64,000 nucleotides of DNA from Muscardinus avellanarius (lineage: Eukaryota > Chordata > Mammalia > Rodentia > Gliridae), in the NCBI GenBank assembly GCA_963383645.1, contig OY726565.1:33336529-33400528 (forward strand), written 5' to 3'. Within the stretch, counting starts at the first letter, position 1. The number at the start of each line of letters is the position of its first letter. Under the pieces are notes generated by a model. That model made no database searches. It worked only from the letters and a program-made list of their open reading frames with translations, and was not told the origin of the DNA. A program made the position numbers and the translations under genes. This document shows, piece after piece, positions 35,264-47,099 of the stretch.

Positions 35264-36299
35264 TCTTCCTGAGAAATATTTAAAATAGTACAAAGGCTTT
35301 ATCTGATAAAGTTCCAAGCACTGGAATTCAGAAACATCATGACTTTAGAGCTGCAGTTGCCCCGTGGGTGCTGCCCACTACGCATGCTCATCCTGGATCT
35401 CTAGATCAGCTCCTCTTCAAGCACTGGCAGAGCTCACACAGACCTACTCTGGTTTTCTAATTCAGAAGCCCAGTTCTCAGTGCATGATCTCTCTGGTGGC
35501 AGTCACCTCCAGCTGCGGCTTACCCATCAACCTCCATGCTGGCACTTCAGTCACCGGCTGTACCCCAGATGTCAAGGTCTCACTCCCAGTGTGTGTCACA
35601 ACAGCCACTACTGCTGCCTCCAACTCTCTGACCACCGGACATCCGCCACTTCTCCTTTTCCTGGGAACCCATCTCCAACCCCAGCCCAGCCAGTCCCACG
35701 GCAGGCTCTGCCCTACAATAGCTCATCCCATTCACTGACACCTGGCCCTGGCTGTGTGCTGCTGGACCTCACAGGTCTCTCCAGTGCCTACCAAGTGCTC
35801 AGTGCCCAGGCTTCAGGTAGGCTCTCTTACACTCTGTGTTCAGAAAGAGGAGCCTACCCATCTTCTTATTTCCAGTGGAAATCACAGGAACATATTTAGA
35901 AAAAGTACTGACAGTATCACCTATGCCAAAGGAAACAATCATTCCACACATCCAGGGCACTCCTAATGTATTTCTCTTCAGCCTAAGGCTCTGTCACCTC
36001 ATAGATAATTTACTTTCATCTTTCTCTGTTCTTTACATATTCTCAAAGTACTTATTAGTGCCCAGCATCAGATCATAACAGTTTAGAATAAACTTTTTTT
36101 CTAATTATAATTACATTCCCCTTCTTTCTCCTATTTCATTGCATACATCTCAAACAATAATAATTTTAACGTTTTAATAATTTTAATCAATTAGGAGTTT
36201 CATTGTTAAGGACTCAGAAAAAATGACTTAGTATCTAAGCTGGTATTAATTTTAATGCTTCTGAATATTTGAATTAATACTGAATGCCCCCCCCCAATT
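35264..36299. other. Unidentified GC-richer block in intron 1
   Basis: From about 35345 to 35830 composition rises and overlapping plus-strand frames of 124 and 139 codons are open. They are rich in Pro, Ser, Thr and His and I recognise no domain. The minus strand, sense to BCKDHB, has no comparable frame. It could be an old retroelement remnant or a chance-open GC-rich patch. The remainder to 36299 is AT-rich and unassigned. Confidence 0.35.
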
Positions 36300-36381
36300 T
36301 TTTTTTTAATTGCTGGGACTCTAACATAGGGCCTTGCACAGGCTGGTCAAGTGCTGTAACACTGAGCTACATCCCCAGTAC
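36300..36381 (-). mobile_element. ID-like unit, antisense
   Basis: ATTGCTGGGACTCTAACATAGGGCC ... GTGCTGTAACACTGAGCTACATCCCCAG resembles a diverged ID unit. Confidence 0.65.
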
Positions 36382-36412
36382 ATATTATTGCATTGATGCT
36401 CAGCAAGTTTTT

Positions 36413-36593
36413 GGGTTGTTTTATTTTGGGAATTGAACCCAAAGACAGTCTTTCTCTGGGCTAAAGTCCCAGCCCTTTTGTTTTTTATTTTGAAACAGGA
36501 TCTCACTAAGTTGCTAAGGCTGGCCTTGAACTTGTGATCCTTCTGTCTCAGCCTTCCAAGTTTGGGGATTACAGGCATGTGCCACCATCCCAT
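36413..36593 (-). mobile_element. B1-dID SINE, antisense
   Basis: GGGAATTGAACCCAAAGACAG through GCCACCATCCCATATTCAGC. Diverged. Confidence 0.82.
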
Positions 36594-36729
36594 ATTCAGC
36601 AATTTCTTAGTAGAAAAAAAGCAAAGCCTTTAATAATAAAAATCATACAAAGTAAACTTGGAAAATATTGCTTGATACCACAAAGAATTTATTCATCTTA
36701 TATAAAATAATTTACAAATAAGGGTTGTT

Positions 36730-36943
36730 TTGTCTGTTTTTTTGTGCTACTGGAGGTGGAACCCAGAGGCTTTCTACCTTTGAGCTATCCTCCCATAACT
36801 ATTTTTATATTTTATTTAGAAATAGGGTCTCACTAAGTTGCTGAGAGCCTCACTAAGTGGTTGAGGCTGGCTTCAAACCTGTGTGATCCTCCTGTCTCAG
36901 CCTCCCAAGCACAGGGATTACAAGCATGCGCCACCATGCCTGG
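36730..36943 (-). mobile_element. B1-dID SINE, antisense
   Basis: TTTGTGCTACTGGAGGTGGAACC through CGCCACCATGCCTGG. Target-site duplication ACAAATAAGGGTT / ACAAATAAGGTT. Confidence 0.92.
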
Positions 36944-37034
36944 ACAAATAAGGTTATTTAAAAGTTATACTTCTATGTTAACACACAAACCATACTTTCA
37001 CTCTTGGATATTTTTGCAAAATAGATTTCAAAAC

Positions 37035-39145
37035 CTTAGTTTTAAGACAAGGATGTCCATTATCACCACTTCTTTTCAATATAGTACTTGAGACTCTAGC
37101 CAGAGCACTAAGGCAAGAAAAGAAAATCAAAGGAGTACAAATAGGAAAAAAAGAACTCAAACTTTCACTATTAGCAGATGGCATGATACTATATTTAGAA
37201 GACCCAACAAACCCAACCAAAAGGCTTATAGAACTTATTAAGAAATTCAGCAAAGTGTCTGGATACAGAATCAATATTAAAAAATCAAAAGCTTTTCTGT
37301 ATGCCAACTATAAATCTACTGAAAAAGAAATCCAGAAAACACTTCCATTCAGGATTTCCCACAAAAAATAAAATACTCAGGAAAAAACTTAACCAAGGAG
37401 ATAAAAGACCTCTACAAAGAAAATTTTAAAACATTGAAAGAAAATCAAAGACCTTAGAAGATGAAAGATCTTCTATGTTCATGGATAGGAAGAATAAATA
37501 TCATCAAAATAGCCATACTTCCAAAAGTGATCTAGAGATTCAATGCAATACCCACTAAATTACCAAGATCATGCTTCACAGACATAGAAAAATCAGTCCT
37601 TAAATTCATTTGAAACAACAAAAAGCCCAGAACAGTCAAAGTAATTCTTGGCAACAAAAAACATGCAGGAAGAATTTCAATACCTGACTTTAAATTATAC
37701 TATAAAGCCATAATAATAAAAACAGCATGATACTGGCACAAAAGCAGATACATAGATTAAAATAGAAGACTCAGAAACAAATCCCCACACACTTACAGCC
37801 AATTGATTTTTGACAAAGGACCACCTACACTGGAAAAAAGATAGCCTCTTCAACAAATGGTGTTGGCAAAACTGGTTAACCATATGCAGAAAAATGAAAA
37901 TAAATCCCATTTTCTCACTCTGCACAAATGTCAATTCAAGATGGATTAAAGACTTGGAAATTAGACCAGAGAGAGACCTTGAGGCTCCTTCAAGAGGGCA
38001 TATGTCCACAACAGCAACACAGGAACAGATAAAAACTTTCTCAACAAGACCCAAAAGGCACAAGAAACTAAAAGGCAAATCAATACATGAGATTGCATTA
38101 AACTGAAGATCTGTACAGCAAAGAAAACTAAAATGGGAGAAGATTTTTGCCAACTACTTCTCCAATAGAGGACTAATATCTAGAATATACAGAGAACTCA
38201 AGAAACTCAGCACTAAGAAAACAACTCAATCAAAACATGGGCAAGTGAACTAAACAAACACTTCATGAAGGAAGAAATTCAAATGGCCAATAAATGAGCA
38301 ACATTATTGGCAATCAGAGTGATGCGAATCAAAACTACCCTGAGAGTTCACCTAACTTCAACTAGAATGGCAATCATTCAAAACACAAACAACAACAAAT
38401 GCTGGTGAGGATGTGGAGAAGTGGGAACTCTAAAACATTGTTGGTGGGATTGCAAATTAGTGCAACCACTTTGGAAAACAGTATGAAGGATCCCCAGAAG
38501 AATGAGAACAAACTTGCCATATGATCCAGCAATACCACTTCTGGGTTTCTACTCAAAAGAATGGAAACCAAACTACCAAACTAATGTATGTGTATCTATG
38601 TTCATAGTCACACAAATCACAATTGTCAAACTATGGAACCAGCCAAGATGACCTTCAACAGATAAATTGATTACAAAATTATGGGATATGTACACAATGG
38701 AATTTTACTCAACCATAAAGAACAAAATTACATCATTTACAGGGAAATGGATGGAACTGGAGGACATTATGCTAAGTGAGATTAGTCAGTCACAAAAAAT
38801 AAGAAATAGGATGCTTTCCCTAATATGTGAAAGCTAGGGAGAAAATGGGTCATAGGAAGAACTCTAGACAGAAAAAGAGATACTATAGATGAGCAAATAA
38901 GGTGACCTAACTGAGGAGGTGGGAGGAGAGAAGAGGGAAATTCTCTAATACACATGATATACTTTAACATACTTTAACAAACATATCCATGTACTAAGCC
39001 AAACATAAGAAGGAGGGAAGAGGAAATGAAGTGGGAATTGGGTAAAGGCTAAATGAATGATATGTGCACATATGTCTCCACCATCTTGCATCCCATTAAG
39101 ATTTATGAATACAACACAACAATTAAAAAATAATAAAGAAAGAAA
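37035..39145 (+). mobile_element. Truncated L1, from reverse transcriptase to 3' end
   Basis: Starts within ORF2 ([26 protein letters not shown] region at about 37040). The catalytic box reads LADG instead of the family's F/YADD (about 37175-37186), followed by [10 protein letters not shown] and the C-terminal domain in broken frames. The 3'UTR ends TTATGAATACAACACAACAATTAAAAAATAAT near 39133. The young L1 end is CACCAATAAA, here mutated. Confidence 0.88.
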
Positions 39146-39230
39146 AAGAAATTTAAAAAGAAAAACAAAACTTGGTTTTTTTAATTATTCTTCTACTTGA
39201 TGCTTTTACACGTTATTCATGACAATTTTT

Positions 39231-39537
39231 TTTTTTTTCAAAACTGGGGATTGAACCCAGGGGCATTCAACCTGTGAGCTACACTTCCAGCCCTATTTTT
39301 GTTCTTTTTTAAATTTTTTTATTGGTGCACTGTAGTTGACTGTAGTTGTACATCTTAATGGAATACAAGATGGTAGAGGTATACATGCACATATCACCCA
39401 ATTAGCCCTTACTAAACAGGGTCTTACTAAGTTGCAAAGGGCCTCACTTAAGTAGTTGAGGCTGGCTGCAAACCTACTATCCTTCTGTCCCAGCCTCCCA
39501 AGTACAGGGATTACAAGCATGCACCACCATTCCCAGC
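39231..39537 (-). mobile_element. B1-dID SINE, antisense, split by an L1 3' end
   Basis: Poly-T then CAAAACTGGGGATTGAACCC; the B1 half finishes at CACCACCATTCCCAGC. Target-site duplication CATGACAATTTTT at 39218 and 39538. An antisense L1 terminus (about 39305-39415, ATTTTTTTATTGGTGCACTG ... ACCCAATTAGCCCTTACTAAAC) lies in its middle. Confidence 0.9.
39305..39415 (-). mobile_element. L1 3' terminus inserted in a SINE
   Basis: Only about 110 bp of the L1 end, antisense, with a small internal duplication (GTAGTTGACTGTAGTTG). It is a very short 5'-truncated insertion within the central linker of the SINE. Confidence 0.8.
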
Positions 39538-39805
39538 CATGACAATTTTTAATATGATAACATTTACTATCGACTCTTTTTAAAGTTGCAGAAAGAAGTG
39601 TGGATGGGACAGAAACAAATCATTTTATTTACAGGTAAGATATTTTAAATTTATTGTCCTGAGAATTATTTATTCTTCTGTAGGTTACACCAAAGATCAT
39701 CCTTAGAATGTGCTTTGGTTCCCTCTCGGTAAGATAAATCTACTCATAACATGTGCTAACCAAAGAGTACCACTGCTAAGATCTTTGTATAAAATTTGTT
39801 TGTTT

Positions 39806-40156
39806 GCAGTGGTAGGAATTGAACCCAGGGCATCATGCATGCTAGGCAAGCACTTTACTTGTAAGCTATTATCAGGTGTGGTGGTGCACAACTGTAATAC
39901 CAATACTTGGGAGGCTGAGACAGAAAGATCACTAGTTTTGAGTCCAGTCTCATGTAACTTAGTGAGACCCTCAGCAACTTAATGAGATCTTGTTTCAAAA
40001 TAAAATTTAAAAAGGGCTGGAGGTGTAGCTCAGAGGTTGAATATTCCTGGGTTTAATCCCCAATACTAAATAAATAGTGGTACTGAGGGTATAGCTCAGT
40101 GGCAGAGTGCTTGCCTAGCATGTGTGAGGACCTGGGATCAATCTCTTGCAATACAC
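39806..40156 (+). mobile_element. ID unit (antisense), B1-dID SINE (sense), ID unit (sense)
   Basis: 39806-39869 is an antisense ID unit (AATTGAACCCAGGGCATCATGC). A full B1-dID at 39870-40068 interrupts its end. A sense ID unit follows at 40076-40156 (GGGTATAGCTCAGTGGCAGAGTGCTTGCCTAGC). Confidence 0.82.
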
Positions 40157-40589
40157 ACACAAACTAGATTATGTCCAATGCAAAAAAACTATTAAGCACA
40201 TATTCCATATAATACAATTATGAATACTAATAAATGGCTGCCAAATTTCAAAAACAGACTGGTGATTCTTTTTCAAGAAAAAATTACAACAGAACAAAAA
40301 GAATAAAGCACCATAACTTCTTAGACAAGGCTGCAAGCTAATGGCTGCCCGTTTGTAAAACTGGGCACTGTGGTTGAGACCCAACACAGACCTCACTCTG
40401 AGTTCCTGACATCTATCGCCAACATTCAGCAATTCACTACTTGGGTGTTCTGGGCTTTTCTAATTCAAAAAGCACAAAACTGAACTCTTACTGTCTGCTC
40501 CCAACACCGGTCTTTCTGCAAACAACACTAACCCCCACCAGGTGCCCAGGCCAGGCCCCTTGACATCTTCCTTGTGTTCATCTACCACA
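40157..40589. other. Intron 1 sequence, nothing recognised
   Basis: No family recognised. Confidence 0.35.
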
Positions 40590-41095
40590 GCGAGCCCATG
40601 GTGTCCTGCTTCCAACAGAGCCTGAAATCTAGCACTACCACGTCCTATTTCCAGAGCTCATCACCTCTTTCCTATTCTAAAAAACTGTCCTCCTCAGCCC
40701 TCTAAAGAGTTACCAAAGATCTGCTATAATGAGAGTCCAAAAAAGCAAAACACATCATGTTACTCCCATGCTCAAAACTCTACAAAGACTGCTGACTACT
40801 CAAATAACCCCACTCCTCACCATGTCTACACTGCCTGCCTGATCCCAGCCCGCCCACCCCGCAGTCCCATTTTGCACCACTGTTCCCAAGGTGCTCCCCT
40901 AAAGTCTTCAACCCACCATCCACATCCCCGCCACCTTAGACAATGTCACATGCCACCCCCCCCAGCACCTCTTCCCAGGATGTGCATATCTTTAGATGGT
41001 CCTTTCAGGGGGGTGGTTGAATGTTACCTCCTCCTGCCAGGTCTCCAGTATTCTGTTTGCCTAGAGAATATTCCTTGAATATTTCCTTCAAGTCA
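40590..41095 (+). mobile_element. L2 LINE remnant
   Basis: CATCATGTTACTCCCATGCTCAAAACTCTACAAAGACTGC and CACCTCTTCCCAGGATGTG resemble the L2 3' region in gene-desert remnants. Old and diverged. Confidence 0.55.
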
Positions 41096-41244
41096 TTTTC
41101 TATTATTGCAATTGATTCAATCATGCATTTATTTGCTATTTTTTAAAATCTTTGACATTCATTTTTTATACCATAACATTACCAAAGTCTCTGTGCATAA
41201 GCTATGTAATAAAAATACTCATTTGATCTATGTTTTTCTTTTTT

Positions 41245-41330
41245 ATACTTTTATTGGTATGTTGGAGTTATACATCATAGTGAGGTTCAAAGTGATACAA
41301 ATATACATGCACACATAATTTGATGTATTT
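41245..41330 (-). mobile_element. L1 3' terminus, antisense
   Basis: TTTTATACTTTTATTGGTATG ... ATACATCATAGTGAGGTTCAAAGTG matches the antisense L1 end at 2640-2700. Confidence 0.75.
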
Positions 41331-41484
41331 GTATTTTCTCTTCTCTTACTGTACAATAGGAAATAAGTTCAAATCCTATTAACCCTTACTCATTTTAGGT
41401 TAGATGCATCCAACACTAGGTTCACACAAATAAATGCTAAGAGTTAAACTTAGAGACCTAAGAGCTATTTTCACACTTGTCATA
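41331..41484. other. Intron 1 sequence, nothing recognised
   Basis: No family recognised. Confidence 0.3.
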
Positions 41485-41630
41485 CTGTATTATAGTGTTT
41501 GCTTCTTTTGTTGACTGTGAAGTCCTCAATGGCAGGAAACCACTTCTTGTCCCCTCTGTCCACAGTGCTTATCAATGTCAACAGCATAATACACATTTAA
41601 AAGATATTTTTGTACTAAATCAATAACCTT
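41485..41630 (+). mobile_element. L2 3' end remnant
   Basis: GACTGTGAAGTCCTCAATGGCAGG then CCACAGTGCTTATCAATG follows the L2 3' consensus order. Confidence 0.65.
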
Positions 41631-42394
41631 ACTTAGATAAAGATCTCTTCTTTGCTAGTTCTTAGGTTTCACATTCACTGGAAAGTATTCAAAATACAGG
41701 CTCCAATTTAATAATCATCTTACTTCTATTCAATTTTGCCTTCTAAAAGACAAACTAGTCCGTGTGCATAGACTTCAGACCCTAATTCTGAATTCTCACT
41801 TTAAACAACTTATATGTTTGTAAGGGCAGGAAATGATACATTCTAAATCAATTTTACTTTATCATCTTTGGATCTTAGTTAAAGGGGTCAGTACTGATAA
41901 CCTCTTTTGAAAACAATCAATTCTGTGTCGTTGGATTTTTATCTCTCTGGAGAACTACTTTTATCACTGTCAAGCTACTTTGCTGGCTTCCGCCCAGTAT
42001 TCACTTTAGGCTTCACAGCTGCTAACAAACACAATGTGACAAATGTTGATCTTTGGGCTCTTAAAAATGATGTATTTACATAAATATTTTAATATTGCTT
42101 GTGTATGTTAGGGCTGCAATAAAGAAACAAAACTTTCAAAATGTACTAAATGCTGAAACAAATACTTTGATTTGCTGCAAAAAAAAATTATTGCATTTTG
42201 TTGGTAACCAACCCTTTTTTTCTTAACAAAGTAAACAGGACTTTGGGGGTGGGATAGGTTTCTTCAAGACTAATTTCTATGTAGAATGGTCCAATGAGGA
42301 ATAATAGAATTTTTGTATTTCAACATTTTTATAATGTTACCTCTCCATTTTTTATTAATTTTCTTTACTGGAACTTGTTATTTTTTGCCCATCT
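41631..42394. other. Intron 1 sequence, nothing recognised
   Basis: AT-rich, mostly unique. Confidence 0.4.
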
Positions 42395-42480
42395 CCACTA
42401 GTCATCAAATTCCATGAGGACAAGACCATATCATAGCACCTAACACACAGTTTGGCATCCAGAAGAAAATAAAGATGCAT
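42395..42480 (+). mobile_element. L2 3' end remnant
   Basis: AATTCCATGAGGACAAGACC then TAGCACCTAACACACAGTTTGGC resembles the L2 terminus; immediately followed by a SINE. Confidence 0.6.
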
Positions 42481-42481
42481 A

Positions 42482-42670
42482 AGCTGGGCATGGTGGCACA
42501 CTCCTATAATCCCAGTATTTGGGAGGCTACAATAGGAGGATAGCATGTTCGAGGACAGCCTCAGTAACTTAACAAGAAACCTAGTAAAACCCTGTTTCAA
42601 AATAAAGATGAAATAGGGCTGGGAGTATAGCTTAGAGATAGAATGCCCCTAGTACCACACAAAAAAAAAA
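42482..42670 (+). mobile_element. B1-dID SINE
   Basis: AGCTGGGCATGGTGGCACACTCC through CCCCTAGTACCAC and poly-A, which passes directly into the purine microsatellite. Confidence 0.88.
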
Positions 42671-42940
42671 GGATTAGAAGAATTAGAAGGAGGAGGGGGG
42701 GAGGAGGAAGAGGAGGAAGAGGAGGAGGAGGGAGGAGAAGGAGAAGGAGGAGGAGGAGGAGGGAGGAGAAGGAGGAGGAGGAGGGAGGAGGAGGAGGAGG
42801 AGGAGGGAGGAGGAGGAAAGGAGGAGGAGGAGGAGGAGGAGGAGGAGGAGGAGGAGGAAGAAGAAGAAGAAGAAGAAGAAGAAGAAGAAGAAGAAGAAGA
42901 AGAAGAAGAAGAAGAAGAAGAAGAAGAAGAAGAAGAAGAA
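42671..42940. repeat. Long (GGA)n/(GAA)n purine tract
   Basis: Almost uninterrupted purines on the plus strand for about 260 bp after a short GATTAGAAGAATTAGAAGG transition. The first two thirds is GGA-rich; the last 84 bp or so (about 42857-42940) is roughly 28 pure GAA triplets, followed by (TCA)4. It grew from a SINE A-tail in BCKDHB intron 1. The transcript strand carries TTC/TCC. Confidence 0.97.
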
Positions 42941-42950
42941 TCATCATCAT

Positions 42951-43590
42951 CAAGAGTCTGCCATGGCCAATATAATATAATTTGAATCCACGTGAAATGC
43001 ATAATCAGAGTTTGGGGCATACTGTAGATAGCAATTCATTCAATCCCCAGACCTTTATTCTAAATTTTAAGGCAACATTTACCCTTTCAAATGCACTTCC
43101 TACTCCTTCCTTTTTTCCTCCAAATAAACTCACAATTTCCCCATTCCTCATACAAACACCATGCTTCCTAATCTATCTTTACTTATGTTCTTTTCCCTAT
43201 AAACTCTAATACTGAAAAGAAAACCTTCATCCTCTCAAAGGGCCCTGATCTTCAAGAGATCTGCCTGCCTCCCCCTATTCAAAACACCAACCACAATGTC
43301 TTTCTCGGTGGCTACAGCACCAGCTCCACCACGCAGCCCGCCCTCCTTTCTATTTCTCCCTGAAAAACACTGCTCCACCTGGTCTTTGCAGAGGTGATGC
43401 CTTATTAAAGCTTGCCATGCAACTTAAATGACACCAAATCAGAATGCACTGTGACCACCACCTCGCTATGCAGCCCCTTTTATATGTCGAAAAAAATTAA
43501 AGAATGAAAAGTATTTGCAGCATACACAAAAGGCAGAAAGTTAATATCTTTACTATAAAAAAATTTAGTGGATAAGGCTAAAATGTAGGT
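42951..43590. other. Intron 1 sequence, nothing recognised
   Basis: No family recognised. Confidence 0.35.
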
Positions 43591-43712
43591 TATCAAGTCA
43601 GACACACTAGGGTTTAAGCTCTGAGCATTATACTGTCTTGTTCAGGTTATTGTGAGGATTATGAACTGATGTCTACAACAAATGCAAGAAAGCAGTTACT
43701 CAGTAATGGTAG
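43591..43712 (+). mobile_element. Probable MIR remnant
   Basis: CAGACACACTAGGGTTTAAGCTC then TTATTGTGAGGATTATGAACTG suggests a MIR core. Confidence 0.5.
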
Positions 43713-43814
43713 AGTATTAAGACTGACAGAAAAAAATTGTGCAACTGTTTAAATATGAAAAAAGCATGGAACACACAATTCACAAGAGAAAACAAATCTA
43801 ATAAAAAAGTATAT

Positions 43815-44190
43815 GGCCGGGTGTAATGGCACACCTTTGTAATCCCAGTACTTGGGAGGCTGAGACAGGAGGATCACAGGTTCCCAGCCAGCCTCTGCTA
43901 CTTAGTGAGGCCTTCCACAACTTAGTGAGACCCTGGTTCAAAATTAAAAATAAAAAAAAAAGGGGGCTGGAGGTATAACTTGGAGGTTGAATGCCTCTGG
44001 GTTCAATCACCACTACTGCAAAAATAAATAAATAATAAAAACAGCAATTAAGAAGACCCATGCTCAGCTGAGTGTGGTGACACACACCTGTAATTTCAGT
44101 ACTTGGGAGGCTGAGACAGGAGGATTGCAGGTTCCAGGACAGTCTTAGCAACACAGTGAGGCTCTCAGCAAAATAAATAAATAAATAGGA
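43815..44190 (+). mobile_element. Two B1-dID SINEs
   Basis: A full copy (43815-44040, GCCGGGTGTAATGGCACACC). A second (44067-44190) keeps only the left monomer, then (AAAT)n. The second shares about 22 bp of upstream flank with the SINE at 48504. Confidence 0.88.
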
Positions 44191-44240
44191 AAAGGCTCCT
44201 CAACAGAAATGAAATAAATGCAAATTTAAACCAAGTACAA

Positions 44241-44438
44241 GCCTGGCGTAGTAGCACATGCTTTTAATCCCAGTATTTGGGAGGCTGAGACAGGAGGATC
44301 GCAGGTTTGCGGCCCACATCAGCTACTTAGGCCGCAACTTAGTGAGATCCTGTTTCAAAATAAAGAATACAAAATAGGGCTGGTGATATAGCTCAGAGGT
44401 AAAATGTCCCTGGGTTCAATCCCCAGTACAAATACCCT
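44241..44438 (+). mobile_element. B1-dID SINE
   Basis: GCCTGGCGTAGTAGCACATGC through CAATCCCCAGTACAAA. AAGTACAA flank suggests a short duplication. Confidence 0.88.
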
Positions 44439-44591
44439 AGAGTGTGTGTGTGCAAGTGCACCAATTTTAGCATTAACAACACATATACTCTTATATACTC
44501 TCATATTTAATATACCATAGCACTCATATACTCTTCTATAGATGGAGTATAAACTGGTTATCTGGACTATGCATTTAAAAATCCATTAAAG

Positions 44592-44808
44592 AGCTGGGCG
44601 TGGTGGCGCACGCTTATAATCCCAGCATTTGGGAGGCTGAGACAGGAGGACAGCAGTTCACGGACAGCCTCAGCTACTACTTACTGAGACCCTTTGCAAC
44701 TCAGTGAGACCCTGTTTCAAAATAAAGAAAAAAAATAGGGCTGGGAGTATAGCTCAGAGGTAGAATACCTGTGGGTTCCATCCACAGTACTGAAAAATAA
44801 AAAAAATA
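44592..44808 (+). mobile_element. B1-dID SINE
   Basis: GCTGGGCGTGGTGGCGCACGC through CCACAGTACTG and A-tail. Target-site duplication AAAAATCCATTAAAG / AAAAATACATTAAAG. Confidence 0.93.
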
Positions 44809-44984
44809 AAAATACATTAAAGCATTCATATTTTTTAGTCAGAAATCTCACATCGAGGCTCAAACCTGAAGATATAATTTCAGATAGATAATAGCTATAT
44901 ATACATGAACTGCTTATTTCTGCATTATTTATAAGACTGCAAAATTGTAACAACAAAAGTACAGCAGTAATTATCAAAAGTTTC

Positions 44985-45170
44985 CATTTACTGAATGTGT
45001 GCTTCTTAGTTGTCAAACACTGCATTAAGTATACTATAAACATCTTATTTAGGCCACCTACCTGCTTTCTGCAGTAGGTATTGTTATTAACCCCTTACTT
45101 ATAAAGAAACCAAGGTAAGTGATAACTCCAAAAATCACAGGTGGCAGGGACAAGACAGGGCCTAGAACAA
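44985..45170 (-). mobile_element. MIR remnant, antisense
   Basis: TTACTGAATGTGTGCTTCTTAG, CAAACACTGCATTAAGTATAC, GGTATTGTTATTAACCCC and AAAGAAACCAAGG are the MIR 3' half in reverse. Confidence 0.7.
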
Positions 45171-46069
45171 TGTAATGCTAAACACTGAACTGCAGCATCT
45201 CTACTCTTTGAAACATATCTTCTCCTAAATCTTACAGAGGTTAAAACAACCATGTAGCCTTTTGGGAAAAGGTTTCTGGTTAAATAATGCAAATCATATT
45301 TGTATTAAAACTACAATTACAGAAAACTAAATACAGACTTCCGGGAAGATGGTGACCAAGAAAAGCGGGGCTTAAGAGCCCCACTAACAACCAACCTCTA
45401 TTACCACAAAATCGGCGCCTTTCATAGCCAGAAAACACCATCACTAGAGAAACAAAAAAATCACCAGCCCCAGAGAGGAGAGGGACTCAGAACGGAGCCA
45501 CAGAGCCACAGAGGAGATACACCGGCCTCGACAGCAGCGCCTTACTGCTGGCAGCAGCGGCAAGCTCACCGAACAGCTACGGCTACAGACCAACGCACTC
45601 AACAGCCCACCAGGCTCCAGAAAGGAGCAGCGGGCAGCGAGCCGAGGGACTCAGAGCAGAGCTCAAAACCAGAGAAGAAATATGCCAACATCACGGCCAA
45701 GGGCGTGGCAGCGGCACCATATTGCCACCGGAGGCAGCAGCAGCAAATTCACCGAGTCCACTACAGCTCCATTTGCGTACTCAAGAACAGAGAGTCAAAT
45801 TGTGGGCCCCAGAGGAAAAATCCCAATACTGACTCCCAGGAACTTGACCCAGTGGAGGAGTGGCGGTGGCAGAGATATCACACCATAGGAGAATGCGCAA
45901 CCTGGCACCCCCCATAGTCTAAAGCAGCCTCTATTGACTCCCTGGGTCTGAGACTCTAGTAAAGGACTAGTGGGGTCTGAGATACCACAGACTCGAGATC
46001 CAGAACACCTTAAGTGAAGTCGTAGTGACCCAAGGGAAGAACCCAGAGAAGGCTCAAACTTCCGAAATC

Positions 46070-47067
46070 ATGGGAAAGAGGAATAATACTGGAGCAATGA
46101 ATGCCCACAACCCCACAACATCAGAACCCAATAAAACAGAAATTCAGAGATTTCTAGAAGATCAAATCAAGAAAATAACTGTAGAAATAATAGAGGTGTT
46201 TCGAAAAGAATTCAGAGAGAGCCAAAAAGAGATAAAGGATGCAATTAATGAAGTAAAGGCCTCAATTCAAGTACAAACAACCGATTAGACCACATCGAGA
46301 ATAGAATCTCGCTCTTAGAAGATGAGCAATCCAAAAATGACGCATAGTTTCTAATCTAGAAAAAAATATCCAACAGCAGGAATCTGACATTGAAGAAATA
46401 TGGGCCCATTTTAAGAGCGCTAACCTAAGAATAATTGGAATAGAGGAGGGAAAAAAAGGTGAAACCAAAGGGATCAACAATCTCTTCAAGGAAGTAATAG
46501 CAAAAAATTTTCCAAACATAGAGCTAGAGGTCAATACACAGGTCCAAGAAACTTATAGAACCCCCTTTAGACAGGATCAGAGAAGAAGATCCCCACACCA
46601 AATAATTGTCAAAATGACCAATGTGGAAGCCAAGGAGAGAATCTTAAAGGCAACAAAAACAAAGGGCCAAGTGACATTCAGAGGCAAACCAATTAGAATC
46701 ACTCCAGATTTCCCAAACCAAGTCATGAGAGCCAGAAGGGCTTGGAGTAACATATTCCAAACTCTGAAAGAAAACAACTTCCAGCCAAAAATTTCCTACC
46801 CAGCAAAACTTTCTATCAAATTAGATGGGGAAATAAGAAGCTTCCACAACAAACAGAAACTGAAGGAATTTATGTCTTCAAAAGCAGCGCTAACTGCCGG
46901 GCATGGTGGCGCACGCTTGTAATCCCCGCGCTTGGGAGGCGGAGACAGGAGGATCGCGCAGGTTCGAAGCCAGCCGTGCTGGCATAAGAGACCCTGTTTC
47001 AAAAATATAAAATAGGTCTGGGAGTGTAGCCCGGAGGAAGAAGGGCTTCCAGGAACCCCAGTACCAC

Positions 47068-47099
<32 letters not shown>

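Noticed and set aside
40076..40156. tRNA-like sequence with A/B-box-like parts
   Set aside because: It is an ID SINE unit derived from tRNA-Ala; no acceptor stem or tRNA fold is completed. The same applies to 51132-51212.
42597..43020. Long open frames of poly-Ser, poly-Pro/Leu and poly-Arg/Gly on both strands
   Set aside because: They are translations of the GGA/GAA microsatellite; every frame of such a repeat stays open.
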